A DNA stretch of 64,000 nt, taken from the NCBI RefSeq assembly GCF_933509905.1, contig NZ_OW150024.1, positions 2,096,001 through 2,160,000 of the forward strand, written 5' to 3'. Of this stretch, positions 9,348-18,807 are shown piece after piece. Every line of letters begins with the position of its first letter. Position 1 is the first letter of the stretch. The stretch is from Trichlorobacter ammonificans. GTDB taxonomy: Bacteria > Desulfobacterota > Desulfuromonadia > Geobacterales > Pseudopelobacteraceae. Both the position numbers and the translations under genes were made by a program. The notes beneath the pieces are model-generated. The model saw only the letters and a list, made by a program, of their open reading frames with translations, was not told the origin of the DNA and did not search any database.

Positions 9348-10288
9348 GCCAGTCCGGTCCGCAGGTTTTTCAGGTTCTCGTCCATCAGGTCGAAAAAGGT
9401 GATTCCCCGGGACAACTCACCCTTGCCCAGATTATGGGCTCCGTGGAGCTTTAGCACGGTGACGCCGGTTTCGCGGCCGATGGTTTCGGCAATCCGGGGC
9501 GACAGCAGTTCTTCGGTAAAAACCGCACGGCTGCCGGTGCTCCGCACCAGCCGCACCAGTTCGGCCAGCCGTCGCGGAGTCGGCTCCACCTCGGCGGAGA
9601 CACCGGCAGCGGCACGGTAGGTCAGGTTGTAACGACGTCCCAGGTAGCCGAAGGCGTTGTGCCCGCCATGGATCACCACCCGGCTGGCGCAGGAGGCCAG
9701 ACCGTCGCGGTAGCGCCGGTCCAGGTCCTCCAGCCGTGTCGCAAGCTGCGCTGCCCGCTGCCGGTACTGCGGGGCACCGGCGGGGTCGGCCTGGGCAAGG
9801 GCCGCGGCAATCCGTTCCACCATCAGCCGACTGTTGGCGAAATCCAGCCAGACGTGGGGATCGACACCATGCTGTTCGCCGGCAGGATGCTTGTCGTGAT
9901 CAGCGTGTGCCGCCTCATCATCGAGCTCCAGCAGCGACACCCCTTCGGCAGCCGCCAGGACCCGCGTGGCGCCGCGATCCGTTCCGGCCAGCAGCCGTCC
10001 GGCCCAGGGCTCCATGAACGGTCCGGTATAGACGAACAGCGCCGCCTGCCGGATACGGGCCATCTCCTCCGGCCTCGGCTCGAAGTGGTGCGGTTCCACG
10101 CCGGGAGGCAGCAGCAGCGTCACCTCCATTCGCTCCCCCGCCAGGGTACGGGCGAAATCGTACAGCGGGAAGATGGTGGTCACCACCACCGGCCGCTTCC
10201 GGCTGTCGGCCCGCTTCCCGTCGGCAGGGCAGCCACTCAGCAGCGGCAGCGCCACGACCAGCAGAAGCAGTCTGAACAGTATTCCCAT
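9335..10288 (-). CDS. znuA: Zinc-binding lipoprotein of ABC transporter (ZnuA-like)
   Basis: A cluster A-I metal-binding protein of 317 residues anchored by a lipobox (LLSGC). Metal-ligand regions are EPHHFEPRP, the loop DHDKHPAGEQHGVDPHVW and VIHGGHNAFGYL; the His-rich loop favours zinc. I start at ATG 10288 because AGAAGG lies nine bases upstream; a TTG at 10315 in the same frame is an alternative. Only about 80 bases separate it from cheW, and they contain a terminator. I see no obvious Zur operator. Confidence 0.9.
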   Translation of the reverse strand: MGILFRLLLLVVALPLLSGCPADGKRADSRKRPVVVTTIFPLYDFARTLAGERMEVTLLLPPGVEPHHFEPRPEEMARIRQAALFVYTGPFMEPWAGRLLAGTDRGATRVLAAAEGVSLLELDDEAAHADHDKHPAGEQHGVDPHVWLDFANSRLMVERIAAALAQADPAGAPQYRQRAAQLATRLEDLDRRYRDGLASCASRVVIHGGHNAFGYLGRRYNLTYRAAAGVSAEVEPTPRRLAELVRLVRSTGSRAVFTEELLSPRIAETIGRETGVTVLKLHGAHNLGKGELSRGITFFDLMDENLKNLRTGLACRQ

Positions 10289-10318
10289 GTCCGGCATCCT
10301 TCTTTGGTGCTTCAATGC

Positions 10319-10344
10319 AAAAAGCCGGGGAAAACACCCGGCTT
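10319..10344 (-). terminator. Rho-independent terminator after cheW
   Basis: On the minus strand an 8-bp stem AAGCCGGG/CCCGGCTT with a 7-base loop is followed by a run of T. It lies between the cheW stop (10370) and znuA. Confidence 0.85.
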
Positions 10345-10369
10345 CCTGCCGAAATCTCGGTACAACATG

Positions 10370-10882
10370 CTATTCGTCGCCGAAGGCCGCGAAGGACTCC
10401 CGCTCAGCCTCGGAGAACATCCGGTCGACGTCCATGATGATCAGCAGACGTTCGGCATGGTTGAACACACCGGTGATGAACTCCTGGTCGATATTGCCGG
10501 ACACCATGGCCGGCGGCGGCTGGATCTCGCTGGAATGAATCCGGATCACCTCGGAAACCCCGTCCACGATGAAGCCGGTGAGTCCGCCAGCCACGTCCAT
10601 GACCATGATCCGGGTATGGCTGTCGTGATCGGCATCCATGAGGCCGAACCGCTTGCGCATGGAAATGATCGGGATCACCTTCCCCCGCAGGTTGATGATT
10701 CCCTCCACGTAGTGAGGGGTATTGGGCATCTTGGTAATGGCCGGCATCCGGATGATCTCGCGCACCTTCAGCACTTCGACGCCGTACTCTTCATTGCTGA
10801 GCATGAAGCTGACCAGCTGGATCAGCTGATCCCTGGTTCCGGCCGCAACGTCGCCCTTCTTGACCAGCGCTGTGGTAGACAT
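10370..10882 (-). CDS. cheW: CheW-like chemotaxis coupling protein
   Basis: A 170-residue single CheW domain that links chemoreceptors to the CheA kinase. Typical blocks are LVSFMLSNEEYGVEVLKVREIIR, NTPHYVEGIINLRGKVIPII and the late DVDRMF. The start ATG at 10882 has AAGGAGG six bases upstream; an in-frame TTG lies two codons earlier. It is a monocistronic gene with its own terminator and no other che genes adjacent, so it is an orphan adaptor possibly serving a receptor elsewhere. Confidence 0.92.
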   Translation of the reverse strand: MSTTALVKKGDVAAGTRDQLIQLVSFMLSNEEYGVEVLKVREIIRMPAITKMPNTPHYVEGIINLRGKVIPIISMRKRFGLMDADHDSHTRIMVMDVAGGLTGFIVDGVSEVIRIHSSEIQPPPAMVSGNIDQEFITGVFNHAERLLIIMDVDRMFSEAERESFAAFGDE

Positions 10883-10964
10883 GAACAACCTCCTTGAGAC
10901 GTTTCAAGTGGTGCAGATCAGGCTCAGAACAATACCATTAAATCCGATTGATGCAACACTGTTT

Positions 10965-12812
10965 TCACCACAGCCCCGCCAGCGGTCCGGAGGCGGCGGC
11001 CAGGTCGTCGATCCTGCGTGCCAGCTGCGCTTCCTCCTCCAGCGGTGGCGCGTGGAACGGCTTGCGCCGGGCATCGATCACCAGCGCTCCGCTGCATCCC
11101 CAGTGCCGTCCCGTGGTCGCGGCACCGACACCGTAGATATCCACGGCAGGATTGGAGCGGGTAAAGGTAACCCAGAGCAGATTGTCCAAGGTGCGGGCCG
11201 TGAACTCGCTGTCGTCGACCAGCACCACCAGCGGCAGTCCCTCCGGCAGGGGACATTCCTGCCAGAAGGCGCAGAAGCGCTCGATGTGCGGGTCCTGCTC
11301 CCCCCTCCCCTGCTGCGCCGCACCGGTCTGCACTACCAGCACCCCCGGCAGGGCCAGGCGCGGTGCGCCGCACCCTTCCGGCAACGGCAGGTGGGCGGGC
11401 AGTGCGGTGGCCAGGCTGCGCCGCACCGGCCCGGCAGCGGCCATGACCACCTTGGAGCCGCTGTTCAGTCCCTGGCCCGAGTAGTCCAGGGTATCGATGG
11501 TGGTGGCGGTCTGGAAGTGAAGGTCCCGCCGCCAGTCCACCCGCGCCAGCAGATGCTGCAGGAACTCGTCGACCTGATGGATATCCAGGGCAGGGTTGTC
11601 GTCTTCCGCCACGATCAGCAGGTACTTGGCCAGGGAAAGCTGCCCCTGCCCCAGGATGGCGTTGGCCTGGGTCAAAAGCTCCATGGGGCGGGTCACGCCG
11701 TCGTACGGAGTGTACCGTTCGGAACCGATGGCCAGAAGCAGCGGATGGACCCCGGCGGCGTCCACGGCATGGACCGCCTTCACGCCGGGCAGCACCGTGG
11801 GGATCAGATCGCCGGTCAGCTCGTGGATGAAGGCGCCGAAGGAGGTATCCTCCTGGGGGGGACGTCCCACGGTGGTGAAGGGCCAGACGGCGTCGGGGCG
11901 GTGGTAGACCGCCTCCACCTCCACAAAGGGGAAGGGATGTTCCAGACTGTAGTAGCCCAGGTGGTCGCCGAAGGGGCCTTCCGGCAGGGTTGCCGTGGGC
12001 TCGATGGAGCCGACGATGCAAAAGTCCGCCTCGGCCGGCACCGGCAAGTGCCCCGGCAACGTTGCCATCGCTATTCGCTGCCCTGCCAGCAGCCCGGCAA
12101 AGGAAAGTTCCGGCATCCCCTCCGGCAGCGGCATCACCGCGGCCACGGTCATGGCCGGGGCTCCACCGACGAAGATGTTCACCTTCAGCCGCTCCCCCCG
12201 GGCCTTTGCCTCGGCATGGTGCACCCCGATACCGCGGTGGATCTGGTAGTGCAGCCCTGCCTGCCGGTCCGGTTCATACCGGTTGCCGGCCAGCTGTACC
12301 CGGTACATCCCCAGGTTGGATTTCCCGACCCCCGGCTTCAGCGGCGATTCGCTGTACACCTGGGGCAGGGTGATGAAGGGGCCGCCGTCCAGGGGCCAGG
12401 AGACCAGCCGGGGCAGCTGCGCCAGGGTGGTACGGCACCTCAGCACCGGTGCGGAGGAGGGCGCCACGGTCTTCGGCAGCAGGTGGCGGGCCTTGAGCCC
12501 GGCTCCCAGGCTGTCCAGCGGATCGCGCAGGGCGGTGAACGGATTGATCTTCAGCCGCACCAGGGTTTCGATGGTCTTCAGGCTGTCCCGGAACAGGAAA
12601 CGGGTCCGTTCCAGGGTGCCGAACAGGTTCCCCAGCAGCGGGAAGGACGAGCCGGTGACGTTGGTAAAGAGCAGGGCCGGTCCACCGGCCCGGTAGACCC
12701 GGCGCTGAATCATGCCCGCTTCAAGGTATGGATCCACCGGAATCCCGATGCGGCGAAGCCGGCCGTGGCGTTCCAGATCGGCGATGCAGGACTGAAGATC
12801 TGCGTATCCCAT
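10965..12812 (-). CDS. UbiD-family decarboxylase (menaquinone-type)
   Basis: A 615-residue prenylated-FMN-dependent decarboxylase resembling the long menaquinone/ubiquinone-biosynthesis UbiD proteins. The start at 12812 (MGYADLQSCIADLERHG) follows AAGAGA; an upstream ATG at 12851 has no good site. Conserved UbiD blocks are YRVQLAGNRY, HYQIHRGIGVHH, EGPFGDHLGYYSLEH and the later ELTGD, with acidic residues expected in the active site. A role in quinone synthesis is inferred; no mqn or ubi genes flank it. Confidence 0.82.
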   Translation of the reverse strand: MGYADLQSCIADLERHGRLRRIGIPVDPYLEAGMIQRRVYRAGGPALLFTNVTGSSFPLLGNLFGTLERTRFLFRDSLKTIETLVRLKINPFTALRDPLDSLGAGLKARHLLPKTVAPSSAPVLRCRTTLAQLPRLVSWPLDGGPFITLPQVYSESPLKPGVGKSNLGMYRVQLAGNRYEPDRQAGLHYQIHRGIGVHHAEAKARGERLKVNIFVGGAPAMTVAAVMPLPEGMPELSFAGLLAGQRIAMATLPGHLPVPAEADFCIVGSIEPTATLPEGPFGDHLGYYSLEHPFPFVEVEAVYHRPDAVWPFTTVGRPPQEDTSFGAFIHELTGDLIPTVLPGVKAVHAVDAAGVHPLLLAIGSERYTPYDGVTRPMELLTQANAILGQGQLSLAKYLLIVAEDDNPALDIHQVDEFLQHLLARVDWRRDLHFQTATTIDTLDYSGQGLNSGSKVVMAAAGPVRRSLATALPAHLPLPEGCGAPRLALPGVLVVQTGAAQQGRGEQDPHIERFCAFWQECPLPEGLPLVVLVDDSEFTARTLDNLLWVTFTRSNPAVDIYGVGAATTGRHWGCSGALVIDARRKPFHAPPLEEEAQLARRIDDLAAASGPLAGLW

Positions 12813-12916
12813 GCAGCGATTCTCTTTTCTTGATGGCGTTTGAAACAACATAGGCTATCATCCGGCGCATGTCACTTCAAGCGTGACCATCTCAATGATC
12901 CGGCCGACGACGATTC

Positions 12917-15382
12917 ATGCTCAAACCGACCCTGTTCAAAAAGTTTCTCTTCCCGTCCCTGCTCATTGCCCTGGGGCCGCTCCTGGCGGTGTCGGTCCTG
13001 CTTTACACCGGCCTGGAGCAGGTACGCGACCACCTGGCCCAGGAAGTGGCCCGGACCGCCGATCGGCAGGTCTCGGAAACCCTCCAGAACCGTGCCCGCC
13101 AGGTGGCGGAGTCGATTACCCATTTTCTCAGGGAACGGGAAAACGACCTGCGTTTTCTCTCCCGTTTTTCCCACGACCGGCAGATGCTCCTCGGTTTTTA
13201 CGCCGTCAGCCGTCGTGAAATCTGGCAGATTCGCAACGGACGGGAAGAACGCCGCCAGATTCCCCTTTACCGCTCCATTGCCCTGATCGGTCCCGATGGC
13301 CGGGAGCGACTGGTAGTCCGGGATGGCGAACCTGTTCCCGCGACTGCCCTGCGTGACGTCTCCCGTCCGGAGCAGACCGAATTCAAAACTGAAACCTACT
13401 TTCGCGATATTCGGCGGCTGAAGCCGGGAGAGATCTACGTCTCGCGGGTTACCGGCTTTCATGTCACCACCCCGGAACAGCAGGCAGGCCGTCAGTTCGA
13501 AGGGGTGATCCGCTTCGGCATGCCGCTGTTCCGTGCCGACGGACGCTTCGACGGTGCCCTGATTCTTTCCCTTGATCATCGCCACCTGATGGAATTCAGC
13601 CAGCATATCGACCCCGGTCCCGGCTACAGTTTCGTGGAGCCGAGCTATGAGAGCGCCAACTACGCCTTTCTGTTCGACGACGAGGGCTGGATCATCACCC
13701 ACCCCAAGTACTGGGATCTGCGGGGACTGGATGCCAACGGCCGGCTGGTCCCCCCCTATTCGGCCCGCTCCAGCCGGGAGGACATCGAAACCGGCCGCAT
13801 TCCGTTCAACCTCGACCATGCCGGCTTCATCCATCCCAACTACCCGCGGGTCGCGGAGGCGGTCCGCCAGCACCGGGTCGGCTCCGTTGAAACCACCAAC
13901 GTGGGACGTTCACGCAAGATCATGGCCTACGCACCGATCATCTACGACACCGGCACCTACCGCCGGCACGGCATTTTCGGCGGTGTCACCATCGGCCTGC
14001 AGATGGACCAGTATTACGAGCAGTCCAGTTCCGGCAGCCGGCTGATCAACCGGCAGCTGCGCCAGTTCCGCTACCGCAGCGCCTGGATCATGACCCTGAC
14101 GGCCCTGCTGGCCGCTCTGGCCGCCTGGCGGCTGGCCCGGGGAATCATCAAGCCGATCCAGAAGCTGAACCAGGAGGCCCACCGCCTGGCCGCCGGCGAC
14201 GCCGCCTCCCCCATCGCCGTTTCCGGCAGCGACGAACTGGCCCAGTTGACCGAAACCTTCAACCACATGGCCCGGGAACTGGAAGAACGGCGCCTGAACC
14301 TGCTCTCCACCCTGGAACAGCTCCAGCAGTCGCGGCGCGACATCCTTGATGAGCGGAACTTCAAGGAGAGCATCCTGGAAAGTATCTCCAGCGCCATCCT
14401 CACCTTCGACACCGGTGGCCGGCTTACCTCCACCAACAGCACGGCCCACAGTTTTCTCGGCCGGACCTGGCCCCTGGGCAGCCACTACGCAACGGTCTTC
14501 AGCGCCTGGGAGGGGGTACCGGCCCGCGTCGCCCGGGCGCTGAGCGAAGGAAGCGGCTACGGGCGGGAGCCGCTCAAGCTGCGCCGGGATTCCGGCATCC
14601 GCCATTTCGACCTGGGAATTTTCCCCATCGGTCCGGAGGGGAGCCAGGGACTGACCGTCACCCTGCGGGACGAAACCATCCGGGAAAAGCTGCGGGAGGA
14701 GACCATCCGCCTGGACCGGCTGGCCTCGCTGGGCCGGTTGGCGGCCGGTATTTCCCACGAGATTCGCAACCCGCTTACCGGCGTCACCCTGCTTTTGGAC
14801 GATCTCCATGACCGGGCCGCCCTGGCACGGGAAGACCGGGAGATGCTGGGACGGGCCATGGCGGAGATCGAACGGGTGGAACGGCTGGTAGCCTCACTGC
14901 TCAGCTTCGCTTCCCCGCCGCAGGCCGAATTCAGGATGGGACGCCTGGACGAAACCGTACAGGAGGTGGCGCTGCTGCTCAAACGCTCCTGCCGGCGCCA
15001 GCAGATCGAGCTGATCACCGACTGCCGCCGGCTGGAACCGTTCCCCTTTGATCCGGACAAGATCCGCCAGGCGGTGCTGAATCTGCTCAAGAATGCCCTG
15101 GAGGCGATGCCCGACGGCGGACGGCTGACCCTGAGCCTGCAGGAGGAGGAACAGCAGGCGGTCCTGCGGGTGGCCGACACCGGATCGGGGATCGCCGAGG
15201 CGGACCTGCCGCTGCTGTTCGAACCATTCTTCACCCGCAAGGGGGCCAGCACCGGCCTGGGGCTCTCCATCACCCGCCGTATCATCGAGGAGCATGGCGG
15301 CAGCATCGTTGCCGAGAATCGTTCCGCCGGGGGCGCCTGTTTCACGGTGCGGCTGCCAATGACGCCGGGCAGGCAGCAATGA
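12917..15382 (+). CDS. Membrane sensor histidine kinase, DctB-like
   Basis: An 821-residue kinase. A membrane segment at about residues 10-32 is followed by a large Cache-like periplasmic domain (to about 390), a second membrane segment (IMTLTALLAALAAW), HAMP, a PAS-like region (about 485-590), HisKA with AAGISHEIRNPLTG (His near 614) and HATPase (NLLKNALEAMPDG, DTGSGI, STGLGLSI). It is followed directly by a sigma-54 activator and then two TRAP dicarboxylate operons, so the likely ligand is a C4-dicarboxylate; that is inference from context. Confidence 0.9.
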   Translation: MLKPTLFKKFLFPSLLIALGPLLAVSVLLYTGLEQVRDHLAQEVARTADRQVSETLQNRARQVAESITHFLRERENDLRFLSRFSHDRQMLLGFYAVSRREIWQIRNGREERRQIPLYRSIALIGPDGRERLVVRDGEPVPATALRDVSRPEQTEFKTETYFRDIRRLKPGEIYVSRVTGFHVTTPEQQAGRQFEGVIRFGMPLFRADGRFDGALILSLDHRHLMEFSQHIDPGPGYSFVEPSYESANYAFLFDDEGWIITHPKYWDLRGLDANGRLVPPYSARSSREDIETGRIPFNLDHAGFIHPNYPRVAEAVRQHRVGSVETTNVGRSRKIMAYAPIIYDTGTYRRHGIFGGVTIGLQMDQYYEQSSSGSRLINRQLRQFRYRSAWIMTLTALLAALAAWRLARGIIKPIQKLNQEAHRLAAGDAASPIAVSGSDELAQLTETFNHMARELEERRLNLLSTLEQLQQSRRDILDERNFKESILESISSAILTFDTGGRLTSTNSTAHSFLGRTWPLGSHYATVFSAWEGVPARVARALSEGSGYGREPLKLRRDSGIRHFDLGIFPIGPEGSQGLTVTLRDETIREKLREETIRLDRLASLGRLAAGISHEIRNPLTGVTLLLDDLHDRAALAREDREMLGRAMAEIERVERLVASLLSFASPPQAEFRMGRLDETVQEVALLLKRSCRRQQIELITDCRRLEPFPFDPDKIRQAVLNLLKNALEAMPDGGRLTLSLQEEEQQAVLRVADTGSGIAEADLPLLFEPFFTRKGASTGLGLSITRRIIEEHGGSIVAENRSAGGACFTVRLPMTPGRQQ

Positions 15383-15441
15383 AATCGGAACAAGGTTTGC
15401 ATAAAAAATCGCCCAACAACCTGACCAACGGGCAGAGGACA

Positions 15442-16791
15442 ATGGAATCGATCCTGATCATCGACGACGAACCGTTTATCCGCGAAAACGTCCAGCGGGT
15501 GCTGTCGGAAGACGGCTACCGGGTGCTGGAGGCTGCCGACGGCGCCCAGGCACGGGAGCTGGTGCTGTCCGACGAAGTGGACCTGGCGCTGCTGGACCTG
15601 AACCTGGGACAGGAAGACGGCCTGGAGCTGCTCAAGTCCCTGCGGGAGCTGGATCCCCACCTGCTGGTGATCATCATCACCGGCTACGGCTCGGTGGAAT
15701 CGGCGGTGGAGGCGTTGCGCCTGGGAGCCTACGACTACGTCAAAAAGCCGTTCAAGGCCGATGCCCTGCGGGTCATCGTCAAGCTGGCGCTGCAGACCCA
15801 GGAACTGAAGCGGGAGGTGCGGGCACTGAAGCGGGAAGGCGGCATGCCGGGCAGCACACCGTTGCTGGGCGACAGTCCCGCCTTTACCCAAGTGGTGAAC
15901 CAGTTGCGCGACGTGGCCCGTATCCCCACCGCCACCGTGCTGATCACCGGCGAATCCGGCACCGGCAAAGAGTTGGCCGCCCGGGCGATTCACACCCTGT
16001 CCGACCGCTGCGACGCGCCCTTTGTGGCGGTCAACTGCGCCTCCATTCCAACGGAACTGATGGAAAGCGAGCTGTTCGGCCACGAGCGGGGCGCCTTCAC
16101 CGGCGCGGTCATCCGCAAGACCGGCCTGTTTGAGGAGGCCAACGGCGGCACCATCTTCCTGGACGAAATCGGCGACATGTACGCCTCCCTGCAGGCCAAA
16201 CTGCTGCGGGTACTGCAGGAACGCACCATCCGCCGGGTGGGAGGTGGCCGCGACCTGCCGGTGGATCTGCGGGTCATCGCCGCCACCAACCGCAACCTGC
16301 AGGAACGGATCAAACAGGGAACCTTTCGGGAGGACCTCTACTACCGCCTGAACGTGGTGCCGCTCCATCTCCCGCCGCTCAGGGAACGGCGGGAGGATAT
16401 CGGCCTGCTGGCCAAGTACTTCCTGGACAGCTTCAGCCGCTCCTTCGGAAAATCGTTCCAGGGAATCTCCGCCGCCGCCCTGGAGCTGCTCAGCACCTAC
16501 GCCTGGCCCGGCAACGTCCGTGAACTGCGCAACGTCATCGAGCGGATCTGCATCATGCGCAACGCCACCTGGCTTGAGCCGGAACACCTGCCGGCGGAGT
16601 TGCATGCCGTGATCCTTCCTCCTACCTCCGTCCAGCCCGCCGGCGGCCTGGAACAGGCGGTTGCCGAGTTCGAACGCCAGATGATCGCCCGCGCCCTGGC
16701 CGAGACCGACGGCAACGTGGTCAAGGCTGCCCTTGCCCTGAAGATCCCCCGCGGCACCCTGCGCTACAAGATGGAAAAGTACGCTTTATGA
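15442..16791 (+). CDS. Sigma-54-dependent response regulator, DctD-like
   Basis: A 449-residue NtrC-family activator. The receiver has phospho-acceptor Asp52 (LLDLNLG). The AAA+ domain has Walker A GESGTGKE, the sigma-54 contact loop GAFTGA, Walker B GGTIFLDEIGD and the arginine-finger region. A Fis-type HTH (NVVKAALALKIPRGTLRYKM) ends the protein. I start at 15442, where AGAGG precedes ATG; the frame opens at 15379 inside the kinase gene. It is the obvious candidate to bind the TGGC-N8-GCCA sites in front of both downstream dctP genes. Confidence 0.93.
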   Translation: MESILIIDDEPFIRENVQRVLSEDGYRVLEAADGAQARELVLSDEVDLALLDLNLGQEDGLELLKSLRELDPHLLVIIITGYGSVESAVEALRLGAYDYVKKPFKADALRVIVKLALQTQELKREVRALKREGGMPGSTPLLGDSPAFTQVVNQLRDVARIPTATVLITGESGTGKELAARAIHTLSDRCDAPFVAVNCASIPTELMESELFGHERGAFTGAVIRKTGLFEEANGGTIFLDEIGDMYASLQAKLLRVLQERTIRRVGGGRDLPVDLRVIAATNRNLQERIKQGTFREDLYYRLNVVPLHLPPLRERREDIGLLAKYFLDSFSRSFGKSFQGISAAALELLSTYAWPGNVRELRNVIERICIMRNATWLEPEHLPAELHAVILPPTSVQPAGGLEQAVAEFERQMIARALAETDGNVVKAALALKIPRGTLRYKMEKYAL

Positions 16792-16849
16792 GCCGAAACA
16801 GAAAAACTCAAAGATTTTAAAGCATTACAAGATCTTTACACATTTTTTA

Positions 16850-16865
16850 TGGCCAAAAACCGCCA
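16850..16865. promoter_or_regulatory. Candidate activator site upstream of dctPQM copy 1
   Basis: The 16-base palindrome-ended element TGGCCAAAAACCGCCA (TGGC-N8-GCCA) lies about 117 bp upstream of the sigma-54 promoter. The same pattern recurs in front of the second operon. Assignment to the adjacent activator is inference. Confidence 0.65.
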
Positions 16866-16973
16866 CTACGTCCCGCCCCCCGCGCTCCCACACCGTCCCC
16901 TCCGTTCGAACCAGCAGCATATCATACTGTAATCCCTATAAAAAAACTGAACAGCACCTCCCCCACACCCTTC

Positions 16974-16987
16974 GGCACACCATTTGC
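16974..16987 (+). promoter_or_regulatory. Sigma-54 promoter of dctPQM copy 1
   Basis: GGCACACCATTTGC has exactly GG-N10-GC (-24 GG at 16974-16975, -12 GC at 16986-16987). It lies 75 bases upstream of dctP and directly downstream of the sigma-54 activator gene. Confidence 0.8.
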
Positions 16988-17062
16988 CATAGAACCGCAT
17001 TCCGCTATGACAGTAACACGCATGCACTCGCTTGCATCACAACTCAAAGGAGGAGTATCCAA

Positions 17063-18061
17063 ATGTTCAAGAAGATCAGCGTTGCCGTTCTGACCCTGGC
17101 CCTGGCCCTGCCGCTGGGCGCACAGGCATCCCCCATTGTCATCAAGTTCAGCCACGTGGTCGCCACCAACACCCCCAAGGGAGCCGCTGCCGAGTACTTC
17201 AAGAAGCTGGCAGAGGAGCGCACCAAAGGCAAGGTCAAGGTGGAGGTCTACCCCAACAGCCAGCTCTACAAGGACAAGGAAGAGATGGAGGCCCTGCAGC
17301 TGGGCGCCGTGCAGATGCTGGCCCCTTCCCTGGCCAAGTTCGCCCCCTTGGGCCTGAAAGAGTTCGAGGTATTCGACCTGCCCTTCATCTTTGACGACTA
17401 CAAGGACCTCCATGCCGTAACGCAAGGACCGGTGGGGGCCAAGCTGCTCAAGAAGCTGGAAAGCAAGGGGCTGATGGGCCTGGCTTACTGGGACAACGGC
17501 TTCAAGGTCATGTCCGCCAACAAGCCGCTCAAGAATGTTGCCGATTTCAGGGGGCTCAAGATGCGCATCCAGTCCTCCAAGGTGCTGGACTCCCAGATGC
17601 GCTCCGTGGGTGCCATTCCCCAGGTCATGGCCTTCTCGGAAGTCTACCAGGCACTGCAGACCGGCGTGGTGGACGGCACCGAGAACCCGCCGTCAAACCT
17701 TTACACCCAGAAGATGCATGAAGTGCAGAAGTACGTCACCGTCTCCAACCACGGCTACCTGGGCTACGCCGTGCTGGTGAACAAGAAGTTCTGGATGGGC
17801 CTGCCGGCCGACATCCGCGCCACCCTGGAAGGGGCCATGAAGGATGCCACCAAGTACGCCAACGACATCGCCAAGAAGGACAACGACGACGCCCTGGCGG
17901 CAGTGAAGAAGTCCGGCAAGTCCCAGATCATCACCCTGACCCCGGCCGAGCGCCAGGCATGGAAGAAGGCCATGGACAAGGCCCACAAGGACAACGCTGC
18001 CCGCATCGGCAACGACATCGTCCAGGAAGTCTACAAGGCAACCGGCTACAACCCCAACTGA
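17063..18061 (+). CDS. dctP: TRAP transporter substrate-binding protein DctP, copy 1
   Basis: A 332-residue periplasmic binding protein for a C4-dicarboxylate-type TRAP importer, with signal peptide MFKKISVAVLTLALALPLGAQA. Family blocks are IKFSHVVATNTPKG, EVYPNSQLY, LGAVQMLAPSLAKF, FDLPFIF and GLKMRIQSSKVLDSQ, whose Arg binds the substrate carboxylate in known DctPs. GTENPPSNLYTQKMHEVQKY follows. AAGGAGGAG precedes the start. It differs from copy 2 (20545) at one residue only (Ala versus Thr near residue 312). A terminator-like hairpin follows it inside the operon. Confidence 0.95.
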   Translation: MFKKISVAVLTLALALPLGAQASPIVIKFSHVVATNTPKGAAAEYFKKLAEERTKGKVKVEVYPNSQLYKDKEEMEALQLGAVQMLAPSLAKFAPLGLKEFEVFDLPFIFDDYKDLHAVTQGPVGAKLLKKLESKGLMGLAYWDNGFKVMSANKPLKNVADFRGLKMRIQSSKVLDSQMRSVGAIPQVMAFSEVYQALQTGVVDGTENPPSNLYTQKMHEVQKYVTVSNHGYLGYAVLVNKKFWMGLPADIRATLEGAMKDATKYANDIAKKDNDDALAAVKKSGKSQIITLTPAERQAWKKAMDKAHKDNAARIGNDIVQEVYKATGYNPN

Positions 18062-18080
18062 GTCCAACCTGATCAACATC

Positions 18081-18111
18081 GGCCGCTGCGGCCTCCGCAG
18101 CGGCCTTTTTT
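18081..18111 (+). terminator. Intra-operon terminator/attenuator after dctP copy 1
   Basis: An 11-bp GC-rich stem (GGCCGCTGCGG / CCGCAGCGGCC) with a 3-base loop is followed by six T. It lies between dctP and dctQ, which fits partial termination giving more binding protein than membrane subunits. Confidence 0.85.
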
Positions 18112-18135
18112 GCGAACAACTCCGGGAGAGAACCC

Positions 18136-18807
18136 ATGATGAAATATCTGGATCACTTAGAGGAAATTATCATCACCTTCCTCATCGGCGCGGCAACGCT
18201 GATCATCTTTGCCGCCGTGCTGCACCGCTACGCCGCCGGCCTGCCGATCCCCGGCCTGCAGGACTGGCTGCTGGGCATCAACCTGGGCTGGGCCCAGGAG
18301 CTCTGTATCTACATGTTCGTCTGGATGGCCAAGTTCGGCGCTGCCTACGGCGTCCGCACCGGCATCCATGTCGGCGTGGACGTACTGGTCACCCGCCTGC
18401 CGGAGCCATGGCGGATAAAGTGCGTGCTGCTGGGGATTACCGGCGGTGCGCTCTTCACCGGCATCATCGGCGCCCTGGGAGCCGCCTTTGTCTGGGAGAA
18501 CGGCATGCATTACGCCGTCTACAGCAAGCTGGGGATGGATGTTTCGGAAATCATTGAAGGGCCCATCACGCCGGATCTTGAGTGGCCCACCTGGATCATC
18601 TATTCCGCCGTTCCCCTGGGGTCGTTCCTGATGTGCTTCCGTTTCCTGCAGGTGGGCTGGGCGTTCTTCCGCACCGGTGAGCTGCCCCATCACGACCACG
18701 GCCACGTGGACGGCATCGAAGAGGAAGCTGTGGACTCCACTGACGCTCTCGAAGAGTACGAGGAGCATAAATTTGACCACGAGACCAGCGGAGGAGGCGT
18801 AAAATGA
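18136..18807 (+). CDS. dctQ: TRAP transporter small permease DctQ, copy 1
   Basis: A 223-residue four-helix membrane subunit of the TRAP importer. Hydrophobic segments lie near residues 12-30, 52-70, 95-118 and 155-175. The family motif AQELCIYMFVWMAKFGAAYG is followed by RTGIHVGVDVL. The C-terminal 45 residues are acidic and His-rich (PHHDHGHVDGIEEE). The start has GGGAGAG upstream, and the stop overlaps dctM by four bases. Copy 2 differs mainly in the first 50 residues and the last 40. Confidence 0.93.
   Translation: MMKYLDHLEEIIITFLIGAATLIIFAAVLHRYAAGLPIPGLQDWLLGINLGWAQELCIYMFVWMAKFGAAYGVRTGIHVGVDVLVTRLPEPWRIKCVLLGITGGALFTGIIGALGAAFVWENGMHYAVYSKLGMDVSEIIEGPITPDLEWPTWIIYSAVPLGSFLMCFRFLQVGWAFFRTGELPHHDHGHVDGIEEEAVDSTDALEEYEEHKFDHETSGGGVK

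Noticed and set aside
10289-10369. A Zur operator in front of znuA.
   Set aside because: The space is mostly occupied by the cheW terminator and no palindromic AT-rich box is visible.
12813-12916. Divergent promoters between the UbiD gene and the sensor kinase.
   Set aside because: Several TTGA and TATCAT-like pieces exist but none has acceptable spacing, so I list none.
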